Shown: piece after piece, positions 13,573 to 25,076 of the stretch | Layout: the number at the start of each line of letters is the position of its first letter | Position numbering within the stretch: the stretch's first letter is position 1 | Source: Choristoneura fumiferana | Taxonomy: Eukaryota > Arthropoda > Insecta > Lepidoptera > Tortricidae | DNA length: 64,000 nt | Direction of reading: 5' to 3' | Assembly (NCBI RefSeq): GCF_025370935.1 | Contig: NC_133476.1 | Location: 15,774,954 to 15,838,953, forward strand | The notes under the pieces: generated by a model | The model's database searches: none | The model's input: the letters and a program-made list of their open reading frames with translations, nothing else | Told to the model about the DNA's origin: nothing | Position numbers and translations under genes: made by a program

Positions 13573-13870
13573 GATAGATAGATAGATAAAAACGTTTATT
13601 TGGTACTGCAAACACACACAATCAAGATTAGATACAAGGATACAAAACATCAGTCCAGACTTAAAAATAAACATTTCATATTGCTTGTGTGCGCTGCAAG
13701 GCAAAAGGGCCATGGCTCAGTGGTCAACATGCTCGGGGGAGCAAAACACTGATTTTACGCCACAACCCAGAGGACCGGGATTTTTTTTATTATTGCTCCA
13801 ATAATAATTATACAATATAAACAAAACAAAACAAACAGTGTGAAAGCAAAATAGTTGCATGGAACAAGAA
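13573..13870 (-). repeat. (GATA)n-tailed retroelement repeat
   Basis: Opposite orientation to the related copies at 32438-32730 and 51113-51410. Shared words include GGGCCATGGCTCAGTGGTCAA and GAGCAAAACACTGAT. The tail is (GATAGATA)n at its plus-strand left end. The block could be a SINE or a LINE 3' end; no coding potential. Confidence 0.6.
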
Positions 13871-14307
13871 TGTAATTTTTATTTAATTGTGTAGGCAGTA
13901 CTTGTGTAGGTGGCACCAAATGATAGATTGAGTCGTGACGAGGGAGAAAAACAATCATGATAAATAAATAAATACCAAGCACCAAGCAGCCCTCAAACTG
14001 AGGATTTAGTCATCTGATGATTATGATTCCTATTAGACTCTGCCAGTCTTTGTATGGAACCTTGTACTTTGAAGCGAAAACATCTCAACATAACATTAAA
14101 CAATAGTTCATTAATTTTACCCGTAAACTAGTTATGAAACTAGAATTCAACACGAGAGCATTCAACATTGTTCATTGTGATTTAAACTACCTAATTGTGT
14201 CGTGAAGCTTCAAGCGACGGCTCAACCTGATCTAGAAGTTGGTAATTGGAATGAAAAGTTTACCTTACTATAACTACTGTATTAATAATTAGAATTTTTC
14301 ATGACCT
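13871..14307. other. intergenic, nothing recognised
   Basis: No coding or repeat signal that I can name. Confidence 0.45.
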
Positions 14308-14462
14308 TAAGAAGAAAAAACCTGCTTTGAAATAAATCCATATCGGTCCACCCGCTTAAGAGCTACGGTACCACAGACAGACACACAGGCAGACAGACAA
14401 ACAGACACATACATAGCGGCCAAACTTATAAAACCCCTCTTTGCATCGGAGGTTAAAAATCA
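14308..14462 (-). repeat. dispersed repeat, 'CCCGACGCAAAAAGAGGGG' family
   Basis: Reverse-oriented relative of 56467-56690. Shared features are an AGACAGACAGACA run, GGTACCACAG, and the terminal TTATAAAACCCCTCTTTGCATCGG. Non-coding. Confidence 0.55.
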
Positions 14463-15037
14463 GTCTCCGAGGAGTCTCCTGTCAGCAGAAATTTTGTTAT
14501 CAATATTGACAATTTCAATTGTTTTTTTTTACACAAATTTGAGAGCTAACTAAATAAACCAGCTGAATTACCTACTTTTGAAGCTTTTACTGTAGTAGAA
14601 TAGTGTTGAGGTTTAACATGAAGTTTACTTTAGATATGCATCCTGTATAGGGTATTTTTTAACTAAACACAAAAGTAACCAAGCATCTGTTTTAGTGCTG
14701 TGTGTCTCAGTCTTTATTGCGCCACATGTTGTGATAAGATCTTAAAAAGTATGAACGTTCAACATTAATTTAATTATGGTATAACACGTGCAAGTTAGTG
14801 ATCAATCACGTAGTTTAGTTACATTGCGTTTTTATTTTACACGTAACTTTGATCAATTTTACTGAAATAAGGCTTGCATTTTAATGAAAAATGTTTTTTT
14901 TTTACGGTTAAATATACAGATGTACCTATGACGATTTTTAATAAATATTTTAGTGGGACCATTTTAGCCTCCTTTCCTCAATACGGGTATATTTTTTTTA
15001 GTATGAGAGGGAGCAAACAAAAGTTTTGTATTAGTGA

Positions 15038-15172
15038 TTTTTCACCGGCGTGGCGAGACGAGAATTGAAATTTGTATGCATTCTCATCATTCGGGCAGCA
15101 TTCATGCGGGCGCTGGCATACAAATTTCAATTCTCGTCTCGCCTCGTCTCGACTCGCCACGCCGGTGGAAAA
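15038..15172. mobile_element. foldback MITE with 40-55 bp arms
   Basis: Arms at 15038-15080 and 15117-15172 are complementary (TTTTCACCGGCGTGGCGAGACG and CGCCACGCCGGTGGAAAA, each running into GAGAATTGAAATTTGTATGC or its complement). The right arm has an extra internal duplication of CTCGTCTCGC-like text. The overlapping frames on both strands come from this palindrome. Confidence 0.7.
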
Positions 15173-15431
15173 CCACCTCAAAACCGTGTAACACACGAAC
15201 TGCTATATCTGCGCTTTCCATTTATGTGCAGTCGACTGATATATTTGCGCGACTTTAACTCTTATTACATGCTGGTTAAAGCGGACAAACTAGAGCTTGT
15301 GGAAGGCGGTTGGTATATTACGAAAAATAAGCGTATCGAATTATTGAAGACGGTATGGGACTCTAGCTAGCATACTTTCAAACGAAAGAGGATGTTAGTC
15401 TCCTCGTACATATACTTTTCGTAATTAAATA

Positions 15432-15716
15432 TAAAATAAATAAATAAATATCACGGGACAATTCACACCAATTGACCTAGTCCCAAAGTAAGCATAGCAA
15501 AGCTTGTGTTATGGGTACTAAGCAACGGATAAATATAATTATATATTTATATAATTATATTTATTCTATTTAGATACATACTTAAATACATAGTAAACAC
15601 CCAAGACCCGAGAACAAACCGAATTTTCATACAAATATCTGCCCCGACGCGGGAATCGAACCCGGGACCTCAAGCTTCGTAGTCAGGTTCTCTAACCACT
15701 AAGCCATCTGGTCTGG
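15432..15716 (-). mobile_element. tRNA-derived SINE
   Basis: On the minus strand the head carries a Pol III A-box-like region (GGCTTAGTGGTTAGAGAACC) and a good B box in GGGTTCGATTCCC. The body follows, and the element ends in (TAAA)n at 15432-15447. Truncated relatives are at 56770-56870 and 59618-59681 (shared ATCACGGGACAATTCACACC). Not a functional tRNA: the CCA-side acceptor stem is lost. Confidence 0.7.
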
Positions 15717-16488
15717 TAATTGTTACTAGGATGATTGACTAAGTATTATTAAGCTTAAACTTTTGTATTTTTATTCCTTTATTTTATTTTACTGTATAAA
15801 GTAATTCGAATGATAGCTTTGAAATAAATTAGCGGAAACCCCGTATTTTTCAAAGATATCATAACGAAGTTGATTATGACAAGTTTTCACCCTCTAGCTG
15901 GTACGAGATTGAGTTTCCTCGACTGTACATTCATGCATAAACTTACCCCTACCACGTCTTTCAATCTTCTATAATCTGTAGGTACAATCTTTAGCGTACT
16001 ATATGTACGGTTCAAAACCGCACAGCACTTTTTAGATTAGAATCGCGCTCTACTTTAGTTATACGTCGCAGCGCCGACAACAGCACTTTTACCTAAGACC
16101 GCACTAATATAAACTAATATTAACGCTTACTCTGACACTTTTAAAACAAACGTAGAAGATACACGGTCTCCCTATACTAGCTTGTTACCAAAAATGACTA
16201 AAGAGTCATAACTTTAACTTATCTGGAGATACAACAACCTCAACAAGGCGCTCTACTAAAACTTAGTAGCGGCCCCTACACTATATATAGCGTATAGTTC
16301 CGTCATCGCCTTTGAAACGAGAGCGTAATTTTCTCACTTGTACCCTACAAAAGCGGATTCACTTTGACGCTGACTCTGTATCACGTAGTTTTCCGTTGAA
16401 CTCATATTAGTTACGCTCCAAACTCTACAATGACTCCTCACTTTATACACATCTCGGAAACGCATGTCTACATTAGTGAGGCATCATT
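15717..16488. other. intergenic, nothing recognised
   Basis: No gene, RNA or named repeat detected. Confidence 0.45.
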
Positions 16489-16975
16489 CTGAAGCCGTAT
16501 TGTCTAACGTTTCTGACGCTCGCGATCGTAATCAAATCATCATCATCAGCATCATGTCAGCCGAAAGACGTCCACTGCTGGACATAGGCCTCCCCCAAGG
16601 CTCTCCACTCAGACCGGTCTTGTGCTTTCCGCATCCACCGCGATCCCGCGATCTTAACCAAGCCGTCGTCATCTTGTTGGAGGCCTACCGTCAGCTCGTC
16701 TCCCGGTCCGCGGACGCCATTCGAGAACCTTTTGACCCCATCGGCCATCAGTCCTGCGAGCAATGTGCCCCGCCCATTGCCACTTTAGTTTCGCAGTTCT
16801 TCGGGCTATGTCGGTAACGTTAGTTCTACTGCGGATATCATCATTTCTAATTCTATCCCGCAGAGAAACCCCGAGCATAGCCCTCTCCATAGCCCTCTGA
16901 GTGACTTTAAGTTTTCTCATGAGGCCCATAGTTAGCGCCCACGTCTCAGATCCGCAATCAAATGACAGATTATAA
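16489..16975. mobile_element. MITE split by an RTE insertion
   Basis: The left piece (16489-16537) matches the left arm of the 11751-11879 foldback MITE (GAAGCCGTATTGTCTAACG..AATCAAAT). The match resumes after the LINE at 16956 (AATCAAATGACAG). The MITE was therefore the target of the RTE insertion at 16538-16955. Confidence 0.7.
16538..16955 (-). mobile_element. RTE-type LINE, 5'-truncated 3' end
   Basis: The minus-strand translation gives the familiar C-terminal block (LKVTQRAMERAMLGVSLRD, then KLKWQWAGHIARRTDGRWGQ, then RTGRRADGRPPTR), frame-broken near the end. Tail CATCATCATCAGCATCATG on the plus strand. An 8-bp target duplication AATCAAAT lies at 16530-16537 and 16956-16963. Confidence 0.85.
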
Positions 16976-17500
16976 ATTATAAAATAATAAAGAGAGATTT
17001 GGATTTATGGATGTTTGTTACGAATTAACTCAAAAACTAATAGACCGATTTAAAAAATTCTTTCACTATTAGAATGAAAAATTATTCCAAAGTGCCATAG
17101 GCTTTATTTAATACCAGAAAAATTTAGGGTTCCGTATTAAAACTTCAATAATGTAACTCTAAGTGTAATCTATTGATGATAGAACAAAAAAATGTTCTAC
17201 GATGTTGAAGAATATATTAATATCTAAAAAAAACTTTGCGATACCATATGCATATGTCCAACTATTATAGTTATGTCACTATAACTACTTTTTTACATTT
17301 TAAAAGTTGACTGAAATGCCGACTAAAATCAGACCATTTTATCCATACCTTTGTATTAATCCTTATCCATTAATATTTTTTAAATTATTCAAATCAGACA
17401 TTCCATTCTAACCAAAAAAATATCAATCTAATCAAAAAATGCATTTACTCTACGTTGACGCGCCCCGGCTTCGCGCGGGTTGGGTTCGGGTGTAGTTATT
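16976..17500 (+). repeat. dispersed repeat with GGTTCCGTA core
   Basis: Contains ATAATAAAGAGAGATTTGG, AACTCAAAAACTAATAGACCG and AGGGTTCCGTATT, then ends near CGCCCCGGCTTCGCGCGGGTTG. I recognise these as words of common lepidopteran interspersed repeats. No coding capacity. Confidence 0.45.
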
Positions 17501-17559
17501 GGGAAATGGAGCTGAAAAATGTGTGTGAAGTGCCCTTGATTTGAGACCTTTTTAGAGTT

Positions 17560-18010
17560 TTGTGCCCAAAGGGTGATAAGAACAGGACTCTATTACTAAG
17601 ACTCCACTGTCCGTCTGTCTGTCTGTCAATAGGCTGTATCTCATGATCCGTGATAGTTAGACAGTTGAAGTTTCCACAGATGATGTATTTCTGTTGCCGC
17701 TATAACAACAAATACTAAAAACAGAATAAAATAAATATTTAAGGGAAGCTCTTATACAGCAAACGTGATTTTTTTTGCCGTTTTTGCTCGATATTAAAAA
17801 CGGCAACAGGTAGTTGCTTAAAATATTCACAGAATATTTATTTTTATATCCATTCACTTTAAAAATAAATAATTAAATTAAAATAAAATAAATATTTAAG
17901 GGGGCTTCCATACAGCAAACGCCGTTTTTTGCTAATGTCTAATGTGGTATAGGTATGGAACTTTCGTGCAGGAGTCCGACTCGCACTTGGCCGTTTTTTT
18001 TGCCCGTGCG
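17560..18010 (+). repeat. dispersed repeat ending in CTTGGCCGTTTTTTT
   Basis: Starts at GGGTGATAAGAACAGG, contains a CCGTCTGTCTGTCTGTCAATAGG run, and ends in GTCCGACTCGCACTTGGCCG followed by poly-T. It shares its end style with the 19896-20475 family. Two local copies of a block starting AAAATAAATATTTAAGGG lie at 17725 and 17885. Confidence 0.5.
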
Positions 18011-18665
18011 AAGCCGGGGCGGGTCGCTAGTTTATTATAAATAAGGTTTTATTATCTGTTATCAGACCGGTGAAGATCTTTTCAAGTTCGGATCTTAGAC
18101 CATTATTAAATTTTTTATTGTTTATTTATAAGATTTTGCATGCCAATAGCTAGTGAAATATATGACCTATTTTGTGTCGCGCTGCCCCGCACTAAGTACA
18201 CCTCTTAGTCGGGTCTTCTTGGTAATCCATAATATCGCTTGCCTAAAGTCAAATTCCATGCCATTTTTGACTTAAACACTTTTGACATATAATTAATTTT
18301 CCATAATGTTTTTACGTTCTATATATGATCATAAGCTTTACATTAGCTAATGCTCTAGATTAAAACTTATGAGTCGTAATATGCAAAGCCATAATATTAT
18401 AGAGCTAAAGCTCTAGCTCTAGTATCTAGACTTGAGCAGGCGGCGGCCAACCGCGCCCGCGGCTTGCGAGCCAAAAAAGTACGTCAGGTAAGGTTAGAAA
18501 ACGCTGATAAAGAGGTAATTATGTTACTTAATTCAAAAAATGCTTACGACGTAATAGTACATTGTGTCTTAAGGGCGGTAAATAAGGAATTACGAACGAG
18601 AGTCTATTAGAAGCCCGAAGTCGAAGACTACTACACTGACTGGTATGTAATTATCTGCGTGAAAT
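18011..18665. other. intergenic, nothing recognised
   Basis: A short GC-rich word cluster near 18430-18470 is the only deviation from AT-rich background. Confidence 0.45.
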
Positions 18666-18938
18666 TTGCATAATAACAAAATTAAATCTATCAGGTTGTC
18701 CACCGCGGTTCAGCGGGGCGACGAGGCAAGTTTGGGCACCTTTGCGCCTGGTATGACGCGCGGGACAGTTTACTTGATTGACTATATTTACGCGGAAACT
18801 CAGCAATGTTCCGAGATAAATAGCATCCCATGTCTTTTCCAGGGTCTCAAACTATCTCCATATAAAATTTCATCTAAACCCTTTCAGCGACTTAAGCGTG
18901 AAAACAGACAGACAGATACTTTCACAGTTATGTAGTAA
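18666..18938 (+). repeat. SINE-like repeat carrying a short coding-like insert
   Basis: The right half (AGGGTCTCAAACTATCTCCAT, then AAACAGACAGACAGATACTTTC) is the conserved 3' body of the common dispersed repeat. The left part reads through in one frame with LSTAVQRGDEASLGTF, similar to words seen in LINE-encoded proteins. The 89-residue frame is not a credible gene. Confidence 0.4.
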
Positions 18939-19895
18939 GGACTAACCTGACTTTGTTCGCGCAAATCTTACGGTCCGGCAATTGAATTGAAATTCCAGAA
19001 TTGTACAAAAACCACAGAGGATTTCCCAAAATTTACATAGTGGTCTTCATTCAAGTTGTATGAAAAACACAACTTCAAAATGAGATTTTGAAGTCCTACA
19101 TGCGTACATCCTTATCTCTTAGGATATTGGAATGGAAAGAAAGAAATATTTGAAGTAGCTTGTGTGGTATTTCTAAGATACACATAGTGATAAACACTAC
19201 CTACTTTCTAGGCGATTATAAGCTAATGACCCCGTGTACATATTCCTCAATTTCAGGATTTACAAAATTATTCTCAGTCAAAATGTCTAATTAAACATTT
19301 ATTTACGAGGACTGGGTAAATATCAAAGACTTTATTAATGTTTATCTTTCATACCTGGACGACTCTCGAGGCAGATTCCTAGAACAACCTCGAACATAGA
19401 ATTAAATGAACAATATTTTTTTAACTCGGCCAAAAATAAAATCTCTTTTAAAATTTGTGATGAATTAAAAAAAAACGTTTTATTACGATACTGTATGAGT
19501 ATTTAATGAGTTCTTTGAAGCTAAATATTAATTAATTTTTCAAGGGGCTTTCAGCAGCGAACATCCGATGTACTTTATTGACAAAGAAGTGACATAATCA
19601 AAATTCCGAACGGGCAGCTGAAATTTTCAAGCCTTTCCCAGTTCAGTGAACAGGAACATGGAGTAAAGTAACAAACGACAATATTAAATCAATACAAAGC
19701 TTGATCATAACGTACAAAATTTAAAGAAAAAAATGTACAATATACCGAGAAACCGAGAATCGAGAATGTTTTAAACTACTCAGTTCACTTTGAGACATTT
19801 GAAAGATCCACAATAGGTATCTCGTATCAAATTATGTTTTCTAATTTATTTTGAAATTAATTGCCAATACACCATCACAAGTAAATACCACTACT
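18939..19895. other. intergenic, nothing recognised
   Basis: No coding frame or recognised repeat. Confidence 0.45.
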
Positions 19896-20475
19896 TTTAG
19901 GGTTCCGTAGCCAAAATGGGCCCAATACCCTTATAGTTTCGTCATGTCTGTTCGTCCGTCCGCGGCTTTGCTTAGGGACTATCAATAATAGAAAGCTGTA
20001 ATTTAGCAATATCTATGTAAACTATGCCGACAAAATGGTACAATAAAAAAATCAAAAAAAAAATTATTCCCATAGACGTAAAGTAGGGGTGGTTTTTTTT
20101 TTCCTCATCCAATCTTATAGTGTGGGGTATTGTTGGATAGGTTTTTTTAAAACCATGACGAGGTTGCTACAACGATTTTTCGATTCAGTGATCTGTTTGC
20201 AAAATATTCAATTTAAAGTGAAAATTTTCATTAAAAACGAGCGTCCTCTAAACCGGTGGGTGGAAAAATTTGAAAAAAATCAGGATGGTAGTAAATATAT
20301 CAAACTTACAAGGAAAACTATAACGGTTAAGTTTTCTTGAGAATTATTAGTAAGAGTAAATAGCAGCCTAAGGTATAAAATATATGTAATGTTACTTATT
20401 TCTTTCGTAATGGCTACGGAACCCTATTTCGGGCGTGTCCGACACGCTCTTGGCCGGTTTTTTTTACTTTTTTAC
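19896..20475 (+). repeat. dispersed repeat 'GGGTTCCGTAGCC...GGCCGGTTTTTT', copy 1
   Basis: Starts TTAGGGTTCCGTAGCC and ends CTACGGAACCCTATTTCGGG then ACACGCTCTTGGCCGG plus poly-T. The GGTTCCGTAGCC words near each end are inverted relative to each other. An opposite-oriented and shorter copy is at 58212-58638. The 83-residue frame in the middle is not supported by the other copy. Confidence 0.65.
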
Positions 20476-20914
20476 CGTAGTGATCGTATTAATTTCAAAA
20501 GAAAATTGAGCGAAATCGTCTGCTCATTTATGTCCGATGTCCGTCTCAAGAAAGGTTTTTTAATATTCGCTATTTGTGCTAGCAAAGTATGATATTTTAT
20601 TCCGTTTCAAAGAGGAATATCTAATGAGTTTCAATGCGGAATTCCCGGCACGACGAGGATATTTAACGTTTCGGGATAATTAAAAATACAATGGTAGCTT
20701 TTAGCTTTTATTTACTCGGTGAACTGTGTACAAAACAAAAGCACTTCATTCTTTTTTCGTTGTTTATAAATCGTCGAGAAAACGTTTTAGTTCTAACAAT
20801 ACAAGATAAATTAAAGATAATATTAATTTTGCTACTAACGGAACAGATTGTAGGAGTCATATCTCAAGGTTTGGTGTTGAACGCTTGTTTGGATGGAGGT
20901 GACTCTTAGTTAAT
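20476..20914. other. intergenic, nothing recognised
   Basis: Weak frames on the plus strand, none with recognisable domains. Confidence 0.4.
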
Positions 20915-21110
20915 TGTATGTATGTAAATACTTTATTGTACATAAAACAGATAAATAATACAAAAAGAAAACAACAAAACAAAAGAGTATAAAGGCGAAC
21001 TTATCCCTAAAAGGGATCTTTTCAAGCTAACCTAAACAGGAAAGGAAAACTTAAAGATAGACGAACAGTAAATTATGCACAGCGAGAAGAAAGGAATAGG
21101 TACATAACAT
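20915..21110 (-). repeat. LINE 3' UTR-like repeat with (ATGT)n tail, copy 1
   Basis: The plus-strand left end reads GTATGTATGTAAATACTTTATTGTACATAAAAC, then an A-rich stretch and GGAAAGGAAAACTTAAAGATAG. The same words occur at 22650-22745. Probably the truncated 3' end of a LINE, transcribed from the minus strand. Confidence 0.5.
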
Positions 21111-21365
21111 ATAAATAAAAACACTTAATAAACAACAATTAGTATGACATATATATATACACACACATGTACACATATACATAAATAATACAGGTACTTA
21201 GTTACTAATTACATTGTACAAGAATTGTCACTGTAAGTTTACAAGTAGGTAAAGCAAATCAGTGCAATAAAAGCTATTTATTGATTTAGTAAAATAATGT
21301 ATGATAGAAATGGAATAGCAAATTACCTTCCTCAAAAAAAGCTCTTATTAGCGATTAGCCTGTTG

Positions 21366-21575
21366 CCTGCGACTCCGTCTGCGTAGAACGGATTTATCGA
21401 TATCCCGCGGGAACTATACAATTTTCCGGAATAAAAACTATCCTATGTCCGTGCCCGGCACTCAAACTATCTGTATACCAAATTTCGTCTAAATCGGTTC
21501 AGCGTTTACAAGTGATGTAGCAACAAACAAACAGATTTACAAACTTTAGCATTTATAATATACCTAAGTGGGAAG
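21366..21575 (+). repeat. dispersed repeat (Lep1/SINE-like)
   Basis: Body words CGCGGGAACTATACAATTTTCCGG, CTCAAACTATCTGTATACC and AAATCGGTTCAGCG, then ending TAGCATTTATAATATA, match the family at 26113-26340. Confidence 0.6.
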
Positions 21576-21708
21576 TGATATTGTCATTTTTTGACAAAAA
21601 CTCATTGATAGAAAATACATGTGGTTTGCATAGGCAAACCACAATTCTCGAAAAAATATAAAAATCTTTTTCACGGAACTGATCTACGAATAGCACACTG
21701 GGGTTGTT

Positions 21709-21838
21709 TCACCATCCATTGATTAGTGTTAACCGACGGTTAAATGTGATGCCGTCTCCGTCTATTCGAACAAAAGAAATAGAGACGGCATCACACCTAA
21801 CCGCCAGTTAGCACTAATCAATGGATGGTGAAACAGCT
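21709..21838. mobile_element. foldback MITE (GTTTCACCATCCATTGATTA ends)
   Basis: Nearly perfect inverted repeat. The left half reads GTTTCACCATCCATTGATTA..GATGCCGTCTC and the right half is its complement, with a short loop near 21768-21780. Non-coding; exact outer ends and target duplication not resolved. Confidence 0.75.
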
Positions 21839-22153
21839 CCTTCGAGTACAAAAAACACAATAGCGATGGTTCTTTAAAACTGTTTTGAGACAGATGAATA
21901 GATTAACAACTAATATAATTTGTAAAATTTGTGCACAAATAAACAGATCTCCGATATTATACATGCATGTGACTGTTACTTAGTATATTATATTTGATGA
22001 AATATGGGCAAATAAAAGTAGCGAACCAAATTCCGTGTATGAGTGCACGTGGGTGTGTCTGTGTGATTTGTTAGAGGACATATAATAATATGTGGATGTG
22101 ATAGTGTATAGCCACCAAGCCTAGTAGCATAGTATGCTAGTAGGCTGTAGCCT

Positions 22154-22284
22154 GGGGGCCTACTCCGAAGTTCGAAAATCGAAGTTCGTATCGTACCGTC
22201 CCTCTTGCTCTCGTATTAAACAGCATAAGTGTCGGAGGGACTAAGCGACACGAACTTCGATTTTCGAATTTCGAGGTAGCCCTG
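22154..22284. mobile_element. foldback MITE (GGGGCTACT.CGAAATTCGAAA family), copy 1
   Basis: Terminal arms GGCCTACTCCGAAGTTCGAAA and TTTCGAATTTCGAGGTAGCC are inverted repeats. The centre includes CTCTTGCTCTCGTATTAAA. Same family as 28479-28622, 47452-47590 and 58056-58190. Confidence 0.7.
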
Positions 22285-22649
22285 CAGGGCAGCTGAGCAG
22301 TGACGTAGCGTCATAAAAACTCAATTCCCACGGGGTTGCCTAAAATTGTAACGTGATGTCACTGACGACAGGCATGGCAAAGCTTGTACTTTACCTACGA
22401 GAAGCAGCATCCGTACATACCTTAGCTCACGTTTCGCTCACTCTCCGAGATGGCTAACTAAAATATACAAGATGGGCCCTGTAACAAGAGCAAAATTTTA
22501 AACCCCACTACATACTACACCCCACTATAGGTACGGTAGGTACTAGATGCCACCGCTAGGCAGCAACATTGAGTAGTAGCGTTTCAAGTAGATCGTAATA
22601 ATAATAACAATCGCGATACTAAGTTTCTCGAGTATCCAGGGCAACGTGT
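22285..22649. other. intergenic, nothing recognised
   Basis: No gene or named repeat. Confidence 0.4.
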
Positions 22650-22745
22650 GTGTGTAATGTATATATGTATGTCAATACTTTATTGTACATAAAACACGAA
22701 AAAAAACTGGAAAGGAAAACTCAAAGATAGGCGAACACAACAGTA
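22650..22745 (-). repeat. LINE 3' UTR-like repeat with (ATGT)n tail, copy 2
   Basis: Shares ATGTCAATACTTTATTGTAC, ATAAAACACG and GGAAAGGAAAACTCAAAGATAG with 20915-21110, same orientation. Confidence 0.5.
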
Positions 22746-22945
22746 ACGCAACAGTTTGATGGAAACAGAAACGCAAGCAATTAAGTTACGGCACTACGCA
22801 GATGAGAGAACAAACACGGTGTGGTGCACCTTTAGTTTGATTGATGTTTGTGTTTGCTGCTAGGGCTCGCTAACTAACATCCGAGTCCGAGGTAAGCGAT
22901 TGGAAACTTGGATACACGTGTTGCAAAGTCTTAGAGTAAAATGCA

Positions 22946-23366
22946 ATTACAATATACTTACGATGGGTCTGAGATGTGGGCGCTAACGATGGGCCTCATG
23001 AGGAAGCTCAAAGTCACTCAGAGGGTTATGGTGAGGTCTATTCTCGGGGTTTCTCTGCGGGATAGAATCAGAAATGATGATATCCGCAGTAGAACTAAGG
23101 TTGCCGACATAGCCCGAAGAATTGCGAAACTGAAGTGGCAGTGGGCGGGCACATTGCTCGCAAGACTGATGACCGATGGGGTCAGAAGGTTCTCGAATGG
23201 CATCCGCGGACCGGGAGACGAGCTGTCAGTAGGCCTCCAACAAGATGGAGCGACGAACTGAATAAGATCGCGGGATTGCGTTGGATGCGAAAAGCACAAG
23301 ACCGGTCTCAGTGGAGAGCATTGGGGAGGCCTATGTCCAGCAGAAGACGTCTTTCGGCTGACATGA
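22946..23366 (+). mobile_element. RTE-type LINE, 5'-truncated 3' end
   Basis: Plus-strand C-terminal block: GLMRKLKVTQRVMVRSILG, then SLRDRIRNDDIRSRTKVAD, then KLKWQWAG. After one frameshift it continues HIARKTDDRWGQKVLEWHPR. It ends at GGCTGACATGATGACA with a very short tail. Coding frame broken; non-functional. Confidence 0.85.
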
Positions 23367-23393
23367 TGACAATATACTTAAATACGTAGATAT

Positions 23394-24054
23394 CATTTTT
23401 CATCTCTCCTGTTCGGAAAGTTTAATTTTCATGGGTAAGTATTTTTTTTTTAGTTTTTCGATTAGCCACGGAGTCGAAGATAATTAAGTTACGTCACGTT
23501 AATGACACTTTTTTTTCACGTTTCGGCATAGCCATCTAGATGCACGTCGTGACCAAGGAGCTTAAGTATATACAACACTGGAGGTTGAACGCCGAACATC
23601 TGTGGTACACAAGAAATTTGATGAAATGAATGAAAATAAATGCTTTTTTTTATTTAGGTTAAGAAAGAGATGGAAGTCATTCGTGAAATGTAAAAGAAAG
23701 AGATGGATTAAATAAATAAGTAATAAAGGTCAAACTTCTTCGTTCGGCGTTCAACCTCCAGTTTTGTATATAAGCTGCCTTGGTCGTGACCAACTCGATT
23801 TTTTTTATAGTCGGCCGTGGAAAGTGGCCAGTCGAAAAGGTGCCGTTGGAGGTTGGATATAAGTAAATTCAATTTATTATTATTCTCATTTTTTTGTAGT
23901 ATTTTACTTTCCTCACAGTCGAAATGAAAAGTAGAGTGTCCAACTCGGGTGAAATTTCCCATTTTCCCTCGAACTATTGGCGGTCTCACTTCGTTCGAGC
24001 GCCAGAAATATCTCGGTTGAAATGGGTCACTTTCCACCCTTGGTTATCAATCTA
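23394..24054 (-). mobile_element. large foldback element, copy 2 (inverted)
   Basis: Reverse complement of 2982-3636, with shared ends and shared inner arms around GGAGGTTGAACGCCGAAC. Differences are small indels and a variable A/T-rich middle near 23600-23720. The two copies form an inverted pair 20 kb apart. Confidence 0.65.
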
Positions 24055-24303
24055 CTACTGCTTATTTACTAGAGGTGATTGCTCGAATAACAGACAACCA
24101 TTGGGGGAGAAAAGTCATATGAGCATTGTACCTATTACTTTGGTATGAAATTTAATTGTAATTTACAATAATTTGCGAAACACTAACTAACGTCCCGCAG
24201 AATACGCTAGGTATTGAGATTCACATTGTATAGCGCATTTTCTGCTATTTATACCGATTCGACACCGATATCGGAACGGATCTGAAAACGCTTCACGCTA
24301 CAC

Positions 24304-25036
24304 CGCGCTAGTTTACGCTCCCTCCAAGGTAATGACGTGTGTTACTGTCCTCAATCGCACTACGTACATATTTGTAGAGGAAAATCAAGTGATAGTTTAC
24401 AAAGGTTCCTCGGGATCCTTCCAATCCCAACTCAACCGAATTACGTATCACAAGTGCGTATGACATGTCTTATTTGATTTGATATCGTTGGATGAGAAAA
24501 TGTTACGTTGATTTTTGACGTTTTATGTAACTTGTTTCCGCTCAGGGTACCTATGGTGCGGAAAGGCGGCTCCAACAGGTGACTTGGAAAATTATCGAAC
24601 TGCACAAACATTAGGGCCAAGTGATCTGATATCAACGTAATCTTCATTCAAAAACATTCACATCTTTTTCTATTTGATCAAGTACCTAAACATATGTATT
24701 GTTTAGCGTGTTTAGTAAGTAGTTTGACGTTTAGCGGCTTTAAGCACAATAGGTTCGTTAAGTTTCACTTAATCATGGCCCATTTTATTGGTTTATCTTT
24801 AAGTGAATCAAACCCATTTTTTACAAAATATGTAATTAAATTTAGATGATGATATTTAAAAGAACGTTTCTAGGTAACTTCTTAATAACAAAACAGAAAA
24901 TGATTTTTCTAATGGGAGCGGTTCGTCTTAAATATGTCTGCACCCGAATGAAGCTCAGTCGCAATCAGTAATCATTGATAACTTCTTCTCTATTCTAATT
25001 GATCAGAATGGTTGAAAATTTTTATCAAATTATAGT

Positions 25037-25076
<40 letters not shown>

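Noticed and set aside
13573..14000. Short gene-like frame 13755-13985 on the minus strand
   Set aside because: Runs through a retroelement repeat; hydrophobic translation comes from A/T-rich tracts.
20089..20340. 83-residue frame with a basic Lys-rich sequence
   Set aside because: Lies inside a dispersed repeat and is not kept in the second copy at 58212-58638.
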